From Viridothelium virens (lineage: Eukaryota > Ascomycota > Dothideomycetes > Trypetheliales > Trypetheliaceae): 64,000 bases of DNA. The position numbers were made by a program, and so were the translations under genes. Position 1 is the stretch's first letter; every line of letters starts with the position of its first letter. Positions 22,374 to 34,162 of this stretch are shown in pieces. The stretch covers positions 186,001-250,000 of the forward strand of contig ML991779.1 in NCBI GenBank assembly GCA_010094025.1. Direction: 5' to 3'. The notes beneath the pieces are model-generated. The model saw nothing but the letters and a program-made list of their open reading frames with translations, was not told the origin of the DNA and ran no database searches.

Positions 22374-22711
22374 CTACTCCTCGGCGATTTCCTTCGACGG
22401 CTGGTCCATAAGCCATCCCAGACGGCGATCGGTATTACCGTTAACGACCAAAGCGATAATTCGAGCTCGGTAGCTTTTGCTGCAACTTATCGTTCGTCCA
22501 TTGTCACAATGCCAATCGCAACATACCCAGGAACACTGTCACGGGAGCCGAAGAGGACGATTCCAGCATTGACATCTTCCGCAATATTCCTGACGGCGTT
22601 GCCGGAGGGAAACTGAAAATAGCGTCGAGCCACATTGGAAAAGAGAAGTACCACTATAACGGGAGAAGCTAGTAGTGAAGAGATGAGCGTAGTGTCTACA
22701 GACGAGAAGTC
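22374..22711 (-). CDS. Unrecognised membrane-anchored protein, C-terminal two exons
   Basis: The minus-strand exons 22527-22711 and 22374-22479 are joined by a 47-nt intron (GTATGT donor, TTGCAG acceptor). They give 96 residues in frame: DFSSVDTTLISSLLASPVIV, a membrane helix, then NVARRYFQFPSGNAV, AGIVLFGSRDSVPGK and a clean C-terminus GWLMDQPSKEIAEE. The upstream side has a textbook intron end (CACTAACG branch, CTGTAG acceptor at 22712), so at least one 5' exon exists within about 22712-22918. Its exact donor is unclear, so the entry is partial. The family is not recognised. Without splicing, the frame would be interrupted, which explains why it is easily missed. Confidence 0.45.
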
Positions 22712-23175
22712 CTACAGTATCGTTAGTGCGGAAATATAGTGGACCGTGCTCCTCTGTACGAGCGCCTTTGACACTGTGGACGTGATTGAGTGAGCATCCA
22801 CGCCTATCATTACAGGATCCAGTAAAATACTAGAAAGAAAAAAAATAGACAAAGCAGCGGAGGGCCACATACATATCAAGGCCTCCTCGCGCCAAGTGCA
22901 ATTCATTAACACGCGCAAGTGGAGACTACGATGAAATATAATTTAACTGAAATGTTCATTTACTTGACTTCGACGAAAGAAGCAATAAGCCCCGACCCGA
23001 GTTTCACTTTAGAACGGCGCACGGTTGAAGCTGATGAGACCCGCCACAGTTATCCCAGCAATTCAATACATGGATTTTATAAAGTTGAAGCAATTCAATG
23101 GCGATGACGATTCCTGAGCATCAACTAGTCGCGAAACTGCCCTAAGTCTATTGCTGCGGCTCACTAAACATGCAT

Positions 23176-24711
23176 CTATCTCGCAGCTCCTTTCTCGTTC
23201 ACACGCTCCACAACATTCTCAGGAAATCCCTCTTCTGCCAGAGCCTTCAGATCTTCCTCGCCCATCTCCCCATCCCAACCCTTACTCACGAGGTACAGCC
23301 TAAACTTCTCGTCCTCCTCGGCCAAATCCTCACCTTTCAGATCCGGCACAAAGAAGAAAGTTACCAGGATTCCCACCACTCCGCATATTGCCGCAACAAT
23401 GAATGTCCATTTCTTACCTATGTTATTCTGGATCGGTGTGAACGCCTCGGTGCCTACCGCAGCACCCGTCTTGCCTAGCGCAGCGGAAACGCCGTAGCAA
23501 GTTCCTCTTACAGCCGTGGCGTACGACTCCGAAGAGAGTAAGCCGAGCATATCGCCCGGCCCCAAGTTTCCCGACGACTGCATCAAGCCGTAGAAAACCA
23601 CGAAAATAGGCACGATCTTAGTGATCCGGTCGTAGGCACAGCCAATGATCAAGCCAAATACCAGGTAGCCACTAAATCCTAACATCATCGTGTTCTTCCG
23701 CCCGATGATATTGCAAAGCCAGGCTCCGAGAAAGACTCCTGGAAGAGCAATAGTACCGAGGAGGAGCTGCCACTCGCCTGTACTACGTATGGAGTCTGCC
23801 TTCGACACAACGCTCGAGATAATAACTCCGCTAAACACGCCATTAGGAAAGGCCACGAAGTCGTAAAGGAACCACGCGCCACAAGTTCCAAGCAACCGCT
23901 TCCAGTAGTACTTTAGGATTAGCCCGTACGGTACTTTGCGCTTGATGGCACCCCGGCGGTACAGCTTCGAGTTCAGCATTTTGAGTCGGAAATAGAACAC
24001 CGTGAGCGGGAACAGCACGCCGATCCCAAAACACACGCGCCACACCGTACTAAGGTGCTTCGTCCCCGCCGCCGCCAGCACAATCAGGAAGATCGACACG
24101 GCAAGGGGCCCGCCAAATGATAGCGGGAGATTCGTAACTAGGATGAAGATTGGCCCTCGCTGTGTCAAGGTCCGCTCGTTCGCGGCCTCCGACGCCGACG
24201 TGCTCGACGCGGGATACTCGCCTCCCGTCCCAAACCCGACGATCCCTCGTGAGATGGTCAGCATCCAGAACATACCGTCAACGGTACGACCCTTAGACGC
24301 TGTCGCGAGAATGCCGCCGAAGACGATCATGAGGGTGGTGGTGACAATGGCGACTTTGCGTCCGAGATAGTCGCACGTCAAGCCCACGACGATCTGCCCG
24401 ACGATCTCGCCGACGAGGAGGGCGTTGGAGACCTGGGTCGAGTAGGCGGACGTGTAGGCCTTTGGGTACTCGGCTTTCAGGACGACGTTGGTCATCGTCA
24501 TGAGGTTGTTTTGGTAGCCGTCGCTGATGAGGGCGAAGCCGGCGCAGGCGATGGTGAAGAGATCACTGAGACGCTGGCGGGCGGAGGAGACGTTCGTGGA
24601 GGGCGCATTGGGGTCAGCGGGATTGGCGACGCGATGTCCAACAGGCGAGGCTGGATTCTTGGTAGCTTCAGTCGCGATGCGATCCTCGTTGATGATTTTG
24701 TCCTCCGTCAT
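23176..24711 (-). CDS. GIT1-like MFS glycerophosphodiester/phosphate permease
   Basis: A single exon of 511 codons. Twelve membrane helices are expected. Helix 1 begins FTIACAGFALISDGYQNNLM, and the loop 2-3 motif is CDYLGRKVAI. FGTGGEYPASSTSASEAANE is the phosphate:H+ symporter signature and LSFGGPLAVSIFLIV follows. The C-terminal cytoplasmic tail is acidic (GEDLAEEDEKF). This subfamily includes yeast Git1 and Candida Git1-4 (glycerophosphoinositol and glycerophosphocholine uptake) and related phosphate permeases at the plasma membrane. The substrate cannot be fixed from sequence. The start is the first ATG of the frame, followed by a polar 45-residue N-terminus. Confidence 0.88.
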   Translation of the reverse strand: MTEDKIINEDRIATEATKNPASPVGHRVANPADPNAPSTNVSSARQRLSDLFTIACAGFALISDGYQNNLMTMTNVVLKAEYPKAYTSAYSTQVSNALLVGEIVGQIVVGLTCDYLGRKVAIVTTTLMIVFGGILATASKGRTVDGMFWMLTISRGIVGFGTGGEYPASSTSASEAANERTLTQRGPIFILVTNLPLSFGGPLAVSIFLIVLAAAGTKHLSTVWRVCFGIGVLFPLTVFYFRLKMLNSKLYRRGAIKRKVPYGLILKYYWKRLLGTCGAWFLYDFVAFPNGVFSGVIISSVVSKADSIRSTGEWQLLLGTIALPGVFLGAWLCNIIGRKNTMMLGFSGYLVFGLIIGCAYDRITKIVPIFVVFYGLMQSSGNLGPGDMLGLLSSESYATAVRGTCYGVSAALGKTGAAVGTEAFTPIQNNIGKKWTFIVAAICGVVGILVTFFFVPDLKGEDLAEEDEKFRLYLVSKGWDGEMGEEDLKALAEEGFPENVVERVNEKGAAR

Positions 24712-27138
24712 GGTGGATGAAGGTATCGAGTTTCCACCGGTTGGCGCGTATGAAGAGTTTTATCTGGCAGGGTTACGGATTTCATTCTTCTTGGCATCTG
24801 AGAAGACTTTATATTGCGGCTCGCATATGCGGATAGCGAAGTCTACGCCAGAAAAGGTAGGTCTGCGTGTCGCCGTCGGTGGTGAGTTGGACGCTGCAGG
24901 TTCCGTTGCCATCGCTGCCCTCAGTCCGAAAGCCAATTGGCGGGCACGCTGAGCCGCACGTGGGCGAACACCCCAGTGTTTCTCCCGAGCATGAGGCACC
25001 CGTTCACGCGTATCACCTAAGAAAACTCATCGCGCAGAGTCAACGAGCTCGGTAAGAGGTACTCTGTAGGCGAATAAGTAGGTAGGTACGAAAGGCATAT
25101 GCTTGGGCAGGAGGGCAGGCTCTCAAATACTCCGTAGTTGTCTTACATATGCAGGAACGTACAAGGATTAGTGGTACATTACATGCTCTAGAGCTAGTCG
25201 ATATTGACCTTTCCACAAGCGTGTGAAATCCTTACAAGGGTTTCGCAGCTTACGATGTCTATATCCGATCTTTCACACAAAAATGAACACATAGTAGAGC
25301 CGCGTACAATACCCTGATTAGCATCGCGCGACAAGGGAGCCCCCTAGTGGAATCTTGAGTTACTTTGGTTGCACGCTGGGTTCAACACGCTAATGCCATC
25401 CAAGACTCATGTTCTCCTACGTCCGTCGTCAGTTCCCTCTATCGATTGCGAAAATATTTCCGCTTTATCCTGTTATCGAAGTTGCGTTAGGGTGATCGTA
25501 CTGTTACCAGGATCCATAACATGGTCGCGAGCCACTGCATGCAGCTGTTCCTGCTGCAGTGCCGCATACATTCAGTTGCTGAAGCATTCGAAGATAGCTG
25601 GTCTTGACATTGGCAATGAATCTCTGTGATTGGGTGAAGCATTGCACGTTGGGTTTTCGCACGCTCACGACGATGGTGCTTTTGTTTGAAAAGTAGAAGG
25701 AAGTGAAATGCGGTCGCTTTTAAACGTGTCTGAGTTAAGTCTCTTCCACTCTCTGCCATAACGATGCGTTCTTCTGGATCAACTGTAAACATAACCCCAG
25801 AAAGCGATAAAAGCTCGTCGTTGTAATGCTCTCTTCACAATTTCTGCCATTCGGAGGAAGGTATGGACTGGTACCAAGGAAGGCGACCCCTGAAGCAAAG
25901 AAACAATGCAACCGCACCAATTGACCAAGCATCTACAGCTAGAGAATTAGAAAGAGTAGGACCTTTGGAAATCAGGATACAATATGCAAGAGGAAGATAT
26001 GATTCGCTGGGTGAATGTGCGGCATTATCTTCCGAAGGTGCGGGTAGCAATACAGGAGTGTCAGATTACGGGGCGACAACTGATGCCGTGCCAGAAGGGA
26101 CCACGGGGGGAAGCAAGAAGCGAAAAGCTGCAGATGTCAAAGAGGAGCCTCAAGGTCCAGAAGATCCTCCCTCGCAGCGGGCGCGTTCTTCGACTGTGGT
26201 TAAGATGCGATTTCACAGATGAAGGGCATCGAAAGCCGACAAGGAAGGCTACAGGCTCAGGAAAATGAAGCGCACGCGAGTGCTCAACCAAGTTCAACCA
26301 AAACATATCTTCGGAGGAGTGCCTAGGCTACCGCATGACAAAGACGACAATGGCTTGAGGAAGACCTTGGCGCAACGTCAAGAGCACCGCAACTAGGCTC
26401 AAAGCTTCTAAGGAGCAAGAAGGTGGCAGAATAGAATGCTTTCCGCAAATCGGCCATGACAAACAACGCAACATGGAAAAGAGCGGCGCAAAAGAAAAAA
26501 CAGCAATGAAGGGATAAGGCGGACAGTTTGATAAATTGATAGGAATTCAGTCCGTTGCCAGATTGGGTCTCGGCTACAAGATTGGATTTTGCGGTGTCGT
26601 ACAGAGCAGGATTAGGAGGTAGATTGAAGATTAGGGTTTCAGACTCAGCAGTAGATTCTGGCGTGTCACACGCAGCTAATTGGGAATGGTCAGGCTCCAT
26701 GCCAGGGTTCGAGCTCCGATTACAGAAGAGAAATGACCTGGGCGTGACTGGATGGAGAAATGCAATGTGACGAAAGATGGGATGGGCGGGTGTGGTGGAG
26801 GACTCGTGTTCTGCGCGCTTAAGATTGGCGAATCGTTGGCCAGGAAGCCACAGCCCACGTCAGCCAGGGTCCAGATCACCGAGCATTCGAAAGCCATGCG
26901 AAAGAGCTTCAAGGCCGAGTCTCTGCAAGTTCTACTCCGGACCTACTCATCCCATTATCCTGCTACTTACTCAGAGCTTCATTTCATGTAACTTCTTGCC
27001 CATCAATCCTGGTCGTCAATCCGACCAGAAGACCCACATGCGCTGTGCTTGCCACCCTCGTCAATTTCACAGTGCCCCACTCATTCTCCTCCACCGCTAG
27101 GTGACCTAGACACGGCGCATTCCTAAGATCAAGTAAGG
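24712..27138. other. Intergenic region containing a kinase relic
   Basis: These 2.4 kb lie between the divergent GIT1-like and WW-PhoD genes. The ends are promoters. ACCTACC/GGTAGGT repeats are near 25077-25088 and TACTCCGTA is at 25128-25136. The centre holds the protein kinase relic listed separately. A plus-strand frame ending GSKKRKAADVKEEP... at 26222 resembles a basic disordered C-terminus but overlaps the relic on the other strand. Confidence 0.4.
25480..26050 (-). pseudogene. Protein kinase C-lobe relic
   Basis: One minus-strand frame contains, in correct order, a kinase subdomain IX motif (LAVDAWSIGAVALFLCF..LPW, as in DVWSxGV) and about 40 codons later the subdomain XI-like motif FTVDPEERIVMAE. 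A TGA interrupts the frame between them. No N-lobe, HRD or DFG motif is found upstream. A separate minus-strand ORF at 26323-26700 starting MEPDHSQLAACDTPES could be the remains of its N-terminus. The pattern is that of a truncated, decayed host kinase gene, possibly of the FHA/CAMK type. An intron over the stop is not excluded, but the missing N-lobe argues for a relic. Confidence 0.5.
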
Positions 27139-30100
27139 ATGGACAGCAAGAAGCATGGCAGACCAGAGGAGGAGATGTTCTTGCGCAATGATCATTCCAA
27201 TGTACAAACACCAACTGTCGGTCCTCTACGCATCAACAAGGGGAGCTCTGGCTCTCCCGCGCCTCCCCGTTCTGGTTCTGCCGACAGTGAGACGAATCCG
27301 TATACTGCTCCTCAACAACCTGGCGCATACTACCCTCCTCCTGTCTCAAAGCCTCCCACAGTGCCTCTACCCTACCCTGATAATAACGAAACTCCTCATG
27401 CTCGCGCAGGACCGCCACGCCAATATACACCCCTTTCAGAAAGAGAAGGCTCAGGGAGGACGGGGACACCAGAGAGCAGCGTGAGACGGACATCCAGCAC
27501 CACCCATTCCGACTCGCCTCGACCTCGATTTTCGGCCAATGATCCAAACAGGCCTACCGTGTCAGGATATTCGCATTCCCCTGTCTACGGAGAGACTTCA
27601 CAACAACCAAGCCTTGCGGAGAGGCGTGGGAATGCTCCAAAGCCATTGCCTGACTCCCCAGGACCAGAGGCACCAGATAAGGAGGACTTGTTCCAACGAC
27701 CGCCTCAGAGGAATAATCAATCGCCACCACAAGCAGGCTATGGAGCTCCTGCGTCTGGCCAGCCTGGCAATTTCCAACAAACCTACTATCCCCCTCCTGC
27801 GGCATCCTCCAGCAATGCTGGCTATGGCGGTGGGTTGAGTATACCCAATCCGGGAGGTGTCAACCGGCTTAGCTCAACCGCGTCCACGTCTACCACCAAG
27901 GCTCAACGTGGTTCTCCGCCCCCACCGGAAACACCGGCAGTCGATCAACCAGGAGGTGGAATTGAAGCTCGCTATGCAGCAGCAGGAATTGCTGGCACGT
28001 CTACGCTGAATTCTATTCAGGCACAGAACGCCGCCGCTCAGCAACGCGCAGCTCAATATGCACAACAACCTCCTCGACAGAATATGTCAACGCCGCAACA
28101 ACCGCAACAACCGCCCCAGCGACCATGGACACCGACGGAAGACCCTGCAAGTCATCCTCATGGCCCGCCGGTCGCCTTCCAAGGTCCAAACGAAGTCACA
28201 CCAGGGCCACAGGCTACGAGCCCACCGCAGGCATCCCGACCGCAGCAATTCTCACCTTCGGTCTCTGGGAGACATGGTGCCCAAGACGAACTCGATGAGG
28301 ATATTGGACGTCTGAATGTGGGTGAGGAACCTCCTCCTGCTTATTCCAGCGTAGCAAGACCAGCGCAAGGCACACCAAGCAACGCACAAGGCTATCCAAA
28401 CGAGAAACGGAGTACCATAGTGGGAGCTCAACCAACGCCAGGAGCTACACCTGTGGGAGCGCAGACCACAGAACCGAACTCGCAAGGTCATCCAGCATTT
28501 CACAACGAGCAACAAGCTCAAGCTGCAGCATCTGTCTCTCCTCAACCAGTTCAGCTACAGACTGCCCTTGCTCCAGACGCAGCTGCTCACCAACAGCAAC
28601 AGCTACCGGTACAGACGCCAAGCCCAGGACCGGGAGCAGGGCCAGCATCACCACCTCCACTCCCCGAGGGATGGATTGCTCACCTTGATCAGAATTCCGG
28701 ACAATACTACTACATCCATCTACCTACACAGTCAACGCAATGGGAATTTCCGAAAGGACCAACTCCACTTAATCTTAGCGAGCCCTTGTCACCTACAGGT
28801 ACAGTTAATAATTTTCCGCTTGCCTCGCCTGCTATGAGTTCATTTAGTGGGAAGCCGTTGGCATCACCTGGATTTCCCCCGCAACAAGCGAATTATCGAT
28901 ACAGCGACGCCATGAGCATGGCTGGTCTGTCAAGTCCGACTGCTGCAGGCTTCACTGGACCTCCCCCTTCTGCAGGTGTCGATATGTACAAGGTTGCGCC
29001 AACTAACGGTGTCTACTTCGGTCCTTACTTGCGATATACCAATATGGATATAGAGCGGGGTATATGGCTGGGTTCAATTCTTCTGATTACGGATGCGCCA
29101 CAACCTCCTACCATTCACATTCATCAATCTGTAGACCTCTCTCCAAACCCTCGACAACTTAAAGCAAATCCTATCTACAGCCACCATCGATGGATGTTCT
29201 ACCGTTATGATATCGATCTCCGCATGGAAGACGATCATGGTGCTAAATGGACCTATGCAATTACTTCACATCTCGGCTGCACTCGCTATGAGTTCTTGGT
29301 CGCTGGACGATATGAGACTAGCTGGCGTTTTATAGCACACTCTGGAAACGACTTCGCCCTCAACGTAAAAGCTGAGGAACGTTCGAAGCTCGGTGGGGTT
29401 GGGTTCATGTGGAAAGACATTTTACAAAAACATGTCGAGTGCGGTGGCTTTCACGCCCAGCTGGGTCTCGGCGACCAGATCTATGCCGACAGATTATGGA
29501 AAGAAGTCCCAATGCTGAGGCAATGGACGGCTACCAGTGGTAAAGACAATCGCAAGAATGCACCATGGACTGCAAAACATGAAGAAGACGTCACACATGC
29601 ATATTTTCATTACTATACCAGTCATTTTGATCAGCCACATCTAAGAGAAGCCTTTGCGCAAATTCCTCACATACTGAGTCTGGATGATCATGACATGTAA
29701 GCTTGCTCCATCAACTGATCCTTTAAGTTATGGTTATGACTAATGCACACTCAGCTTCGATGGCTTCGGTTCGTACCCGGAGTATATGCAATTTTCCAAT
29801 ATGTTCAAAAACATTGGCCGCATCGGTATCGAAATGTACCTCCTCTTCCAACATCATACAACCCTCGAAATCCTCCGCAACGTTTCAACCGATATTGATC
29901 TTTTCACAATCACTGGCACTGGCTGGCACTTCGTCAAATTCCTCGGACCCGCTGTCGCCGTTGTCGGTCCCGATACTCGTAGCGAGCGTAACCCGCACCA
30001 GGTTATGGCCGGCCCAACCTATCAGGGCCTATTCCCTAAAGTGGCCATGTTGCCACCAAGTGTGCAACATTGTATTTGGATGGTCCCGGTACCCCTAATT

Positions 30101-30972
30101 TATCCACGGTTAGAGCAGGCAGAACAGCTGGCGAATACTATGGCGACAGGAAAGAAGGCAGTGACGGGGACATTCAACGCGTTGAGCCGTGTTACAAGTG
30201 GAGTCGCTGGAATCGTAGGCGCAAAGGGCGTCGTAGGCGAGGGTTTCAACAGCGTGAAGAAGGCTGTGGGCAAGAGTGGACTGATGAGCGGGATTCTCAG
30301 CCCCTTTGGCGAGATTGACATCTTGGATGAGCTACGAGACCAATGGACACATGAGAGCAAGGATCTAGAGCGGACATATCTAGTACGCACACTGCAAGGT
30401 ATCTCGCACAACAAATCGATGCGGATGACGTTCTTCTCTGGCGGTATGTACACTTTCCACAAACCCTCGCCATCGGGCGCTTACAGTTCTAATTTACAGA
30501 CGTCAACTGCTGCGGCGCCGGCCTTGTCCACGACCCAAGTCACCCCTCCGACCACAAAACTATGTACCAAATCATCTCCTCTTCTGTTGTCAATGCTCCA
30601 CCTTCTGGCTACGTCCTCCGCATGCTCCATAATAACAAGCCCCTCTACATTCCGGCCAACGGTCATCGTTCTACCAACTCACCTTCCGACACGAAAGAAG
30701 ACATGATGGAAATCTTCACCCAGGATGTGAACGGGCAACCACGCGAGATGCGGCGGCTAATGGGACGGCGGAACTACGTTGCATGTGTGGCGTATGACCC
30801 GGAGATTGTGAATGGCAGTTTCGGTGCTACTGTTGGGGGAGGAAGTGGGATGGGAATGGGAGGTGGGAAATTGAGTTTGGCAGTGGATTTCATGGTACAG
30901 GGTGAGGGTGTATATGGTGTCCCGATGAAATATGGGCCGGTCATCATTCCGAGTTTAGAGTATGGGCGGTGA
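27139..30972 (+). CDS. WW domain plus PhoD-like phosphatase fusion protein
   Basis: Three exons: 27139-29696, 29755-30443 and 30500-30972; introns 58 and 56 nt; 1239 residues. The first 500 residues are a low-complexity P/Q/S/G/A-rich region. A WW domain follows at about 510-545 (LPEGWIAHLDQNSGQYYYIH..TQWEFP, with both Trp present). From about 615 a PhoD-like metallophosphatase domain begins (VYFGPYLRYTNMD, LGLGDQIYADRLW, ILSLDDHDIFDGFGSYPEY). GDQIYAD and DDHDI are the conserved metal-ligand blocks. Splice 1 falls inside DDHDI, joining AT to C. Relatives are widespread in ascomycetes as large uncharacterised proteins. The substrate is unknown. The WW domain suggests recruitment to PPxY proteins, which is inference. 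Confidence 0.88.
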
Positions 30973-31419
30973 GGATTAAAATAGCCTTCACTCGGTGAGA
31001 TTTGCGGTTGGTAACATTCAGAGCCCTTTATTTCTCCTTTGAGTTGGAATAGGGCAAATGACGGACAATGACGGGTGATGAGAGCAAGTGGTCTCTATTA
31101 TTACCACGATTTCGACGATATTAACGTGAGCGGCCTTTTTACTACGAGGACATTTATTTGCAGGACACGAGAACATAGCTGTATACCGTACATCAATGAG
31201 CTATTCCGATCTGCCGTAAGATATAGGCCTTCCTGCGACTATTCGCGATCGCATGACTACGGGTACCTACCAGGTAACCTGGAAGGTCTAGGTACCTTAG
31301 CACCTTGGGCAAGTCTCGATTTTTAACTATGACGATCACGTGAACGAGCATAGACTTCAATCCAAATTTTTGGATGCCCAACTCCATGCACAACAGGCAA
31401 CAATACATAAAATACAGCT
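30973..31419. promoter_or_regulatory. Promoter region of the CCDC90-like gene
   Basis: These 447 bp hold the 3' UTR of the PhoD gene and the promoter of the next gene. Overlapping GGTACCT/AGGTACC palindromic bits occur at about 31260-31300. A CACGTGA box lies near 31337. I see no gene. Confidence 0.35.
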
Positions 31420-32386
31420 ATGGCTACACCAGTCGCTTTTCCAAGGCATCTTCCGCGTCTGCTGTCACCGCGCTGGGCCAGTGCTTCGAGCATCCCACAT
31501 CTAGCGAGGCCATATGTCTCGATGAACTCGAATTCGGAGCATCGATCTAGACAATATCATTCGCCTCCAGTATGCTCGCAAACCCACAATCCAAATCTCG
31601 GCCTCGGACGTAGTTATGAACCCAAATGCCCAAGCTTGGGCATAACGCTCGAGTCTCGAAGGGCGTTTTCCTCCACCATGGTACGGTTTCGCGATCACCA
31701 TTTCGATACATTGAAGTTCGTGCAACGACTCAAAGACGAAGGCTTCACGGAAGAGCAAGCTGTTGCCACGATGAAAGTCCTTAGCGACGTCATCGAGGAG
31801 AGGTACTTGCGCCACCCTCCTTATCTTTTCCCACCATTCATCTCCCTACCCACTCTTCCGTCGCTGACCCAGTCTTACTCCTTTCTGTAGCATTCAAAAC
31901 CTCACGCGTACCATGGTCCTCCGTGAAGACCAAGATCGCACGACCTACACGCAGAAAGTCGACTTCGCGAAACTCCGGTCCGAGCTCCTCAGCGCCGACA
32001 GCACCGAGACCAGTGCGACCCGGACTTCGCACGAGCGCCTCACCAACGAGCTGCAGAAGCTGAACAGTCGACTGCGGGACGAAGTGGAGCGGACGAAGGC
32101 CAGCGTGCGCTTGGATCTGAATCTCGAGAAAGGGAGGATTCGCGAGGAGGCGGGCATGCAGGAGATGAAGGTTAAGGAGACGGAGACGAGGATCGAGCAG
32201 GAGAGTGCAGGACTGAGAGAGAGGCTGGAGTCAGTCAAGTTCCAGAGTGTGCAGTGGTTGTTGTAAGTGCTTTAATTGGGATAAGGAGTATTCCGCGGGA
32301 AGAGAGCAAAATACTAACTGGATCGTAGTGGCGTTTGCGCTGGCACGGCAGGTATTCTGCTAGGTGTTTGGAGGCTACTTATGTGA
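31420..32386 (+). CDS. Mitochondrial CCDC90/MCUR1-like protein (DUF1640, Fmp32 family)
   Basis: Three exons: 31420-31802, 31891-32262 and 32329-32386; introns 88 and 66 nt; 270 residues. The N-terminal about 85 residues are basic, Ser-rich and acid-poor, consistent with a mitochondrial presequence, and include RRAFSSTMVRF. The conserved domain starts at FDTLKFVQRLKDEGFTEEQA, continues as a long coiled coil (LQKLNSRLRDEVERTKASVR, ETRIEQESAGLRERLESVK) and ends with a C-terminal membrane helix GVCAGTAGILLGVWRLLM. Yeast Fmp32 and human CCDC90A/B belong to the family. They sit in the inner membrane and have been linked to cytochrome oxidase assembly and, for human MCUR1, to the calcium uniporter. 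The fungal role is not certain. Confidence 0.88.
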
Positions 32387-34162
32387 TGTAGCATTCAACT
32401 GTTGACCCTTCTGGAGGATACGGGGCCATGCGAAACAATGTTTCCACTGGGTCCCGTAAGCGACGTGTGCGACAGAGACTTAGGCTTTCCAGCAGACCTC
32501 GAAAGGGAGATGTAAGACATATCTCCTGCAATATCCCTTGATCAATTATTTTAGGGCAGGACAAGGTGATAGAAACACCGCAGCCCGTGGGGTCGACAGC
32601 AGTTTTGCCGGCGCCACTGCTGTGCCCAGGAGATCATGGAAGAGTCTGGGTGGTTGTCGGCATCCAGTTTCTGCTATCAGCACTACCGCCGAAACAGCGT
32701 CATGCGTCGTCTGACTTAGGCTCCACAAGACCAAAGGCTCCAAACGAAGGAGAAGCTCAGGGTGTCGTACAGGCTTTGTGTACCTGAAGTGAGTCTCACC
32801 GACGCAGACATCCGTCTGACTGTTGTGGAGCATATTGTCCAAGTTTTGTGTGAGGACATAGATGCTAACGAACTAAAGGAAATGGGGGAGCTTATAGCAT
32901 CAATGAAGATACCACGACGACATTGTGTAAATTATTATACTGCAAATATCACGACCATCTGTACCACTGCTATGAGCAACGGCATGATACCAAGTCAACG
33001 AGCGAAGTTTAGACTCTTTGGTTCCATAATTGTTGCGATTCGGTAACATTAAGACAGAGATGGATAGGACGCAATCCAAACCGCCTCACCTTCATGCTTG
33101 CTTCTCTAGCTTAATCCGACTCCAGATATAAGACCGCCATGCAAAGGCTGTTCATGAAATTGCAAGGACCGGGCGCCGGACTTACCTTCAAAACTCCCTC
33201 TTAGATTTTTTCGATCCTCTTCCTAAATATTACTCGATACTTTGGCATCGCTTCAGCCTTTTTGCCTACGAGGTGTCTGTGGTTGCAGGTAGGTAGAGAA
33301 ATGTCATATATAAACGTGTGGACTGTTGGCCCTGCTTCACAATACCTAGAGTATCCTTCCGTATACTATCTCTGAGTGATGTTGTCTATCAGCAGATAAT
33401 TTAGGAGAGCTTGTCCATAAACCGCGAATCACTAGATCATGCAATATAGGCGCAACCCCCGCTCTCTCCGTAGATCACCGGCCCTGAAGACTCAATTATT
33501 TGTGTGATTTGGGAGGTCACATGCTTCGACTACAGCCAATCTTGCAAGATTTTCCAAGCCAGGCTGTACAGATTCAGGGCGTACATACTCAATGTAACCC
33601 CAGCTTCTTCAAGAGGTTGGGGTTGTGTGATCCAAGCAATTTGAAAATGATGCCTAGAAGGTGGAGATCACAGCTAGATTGACCACTAAAAGCAGGACAG
33701 GCGTTTAGAAATTCTCGCCAAGGATCGAATTCGAGCAAACGACTGGGGAAACCTCTAGGTTCACAGTTAGTTCGAGATTGCAGTGTCGGGCGTTGCTCGA
33801 CCCCTTTCTCACCAACACACGGTCATATCCCGAACGCGATCCAAATCCCGGGCCTCAAAACACCAAACACTGTGATGGCTGTATCACACTGCAGAAGCTG
33901 CACTGGGCGCTGCTGCCTTAGAATTTCCCAGATATAATTTGGCTCCACCTCCACCTTTAGCTTTTCTTCCTTCACCCACTTCGCATCGACCACTTACAAA
34001 CATCCTCAATTTTCCAGACACCTTCATAGCCCATCTCATCATCTATCTGGGGTGCTCCCAAGTTGCACATCTCTGAAATCACCATTGTCCACACTATAAG
34101 TACGTTCAGCATAACCGCTTACTGCATCGTTTTCGATCGCTAATGGCAAGCTGTAGGTAGCG
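32387..34162. other. Intergenic region, 1.8 kb
   Basis: I see no supported gene. The longest ORFs (32546-32842 minus, 32762-33046 plus) overlap and have no recognisable motifs. The final 250 bp before 34163 are pyrimidine-rich, as in fungal core promoters. A GGTAGGTAG element lies near 33289. Confidence 0.4.
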
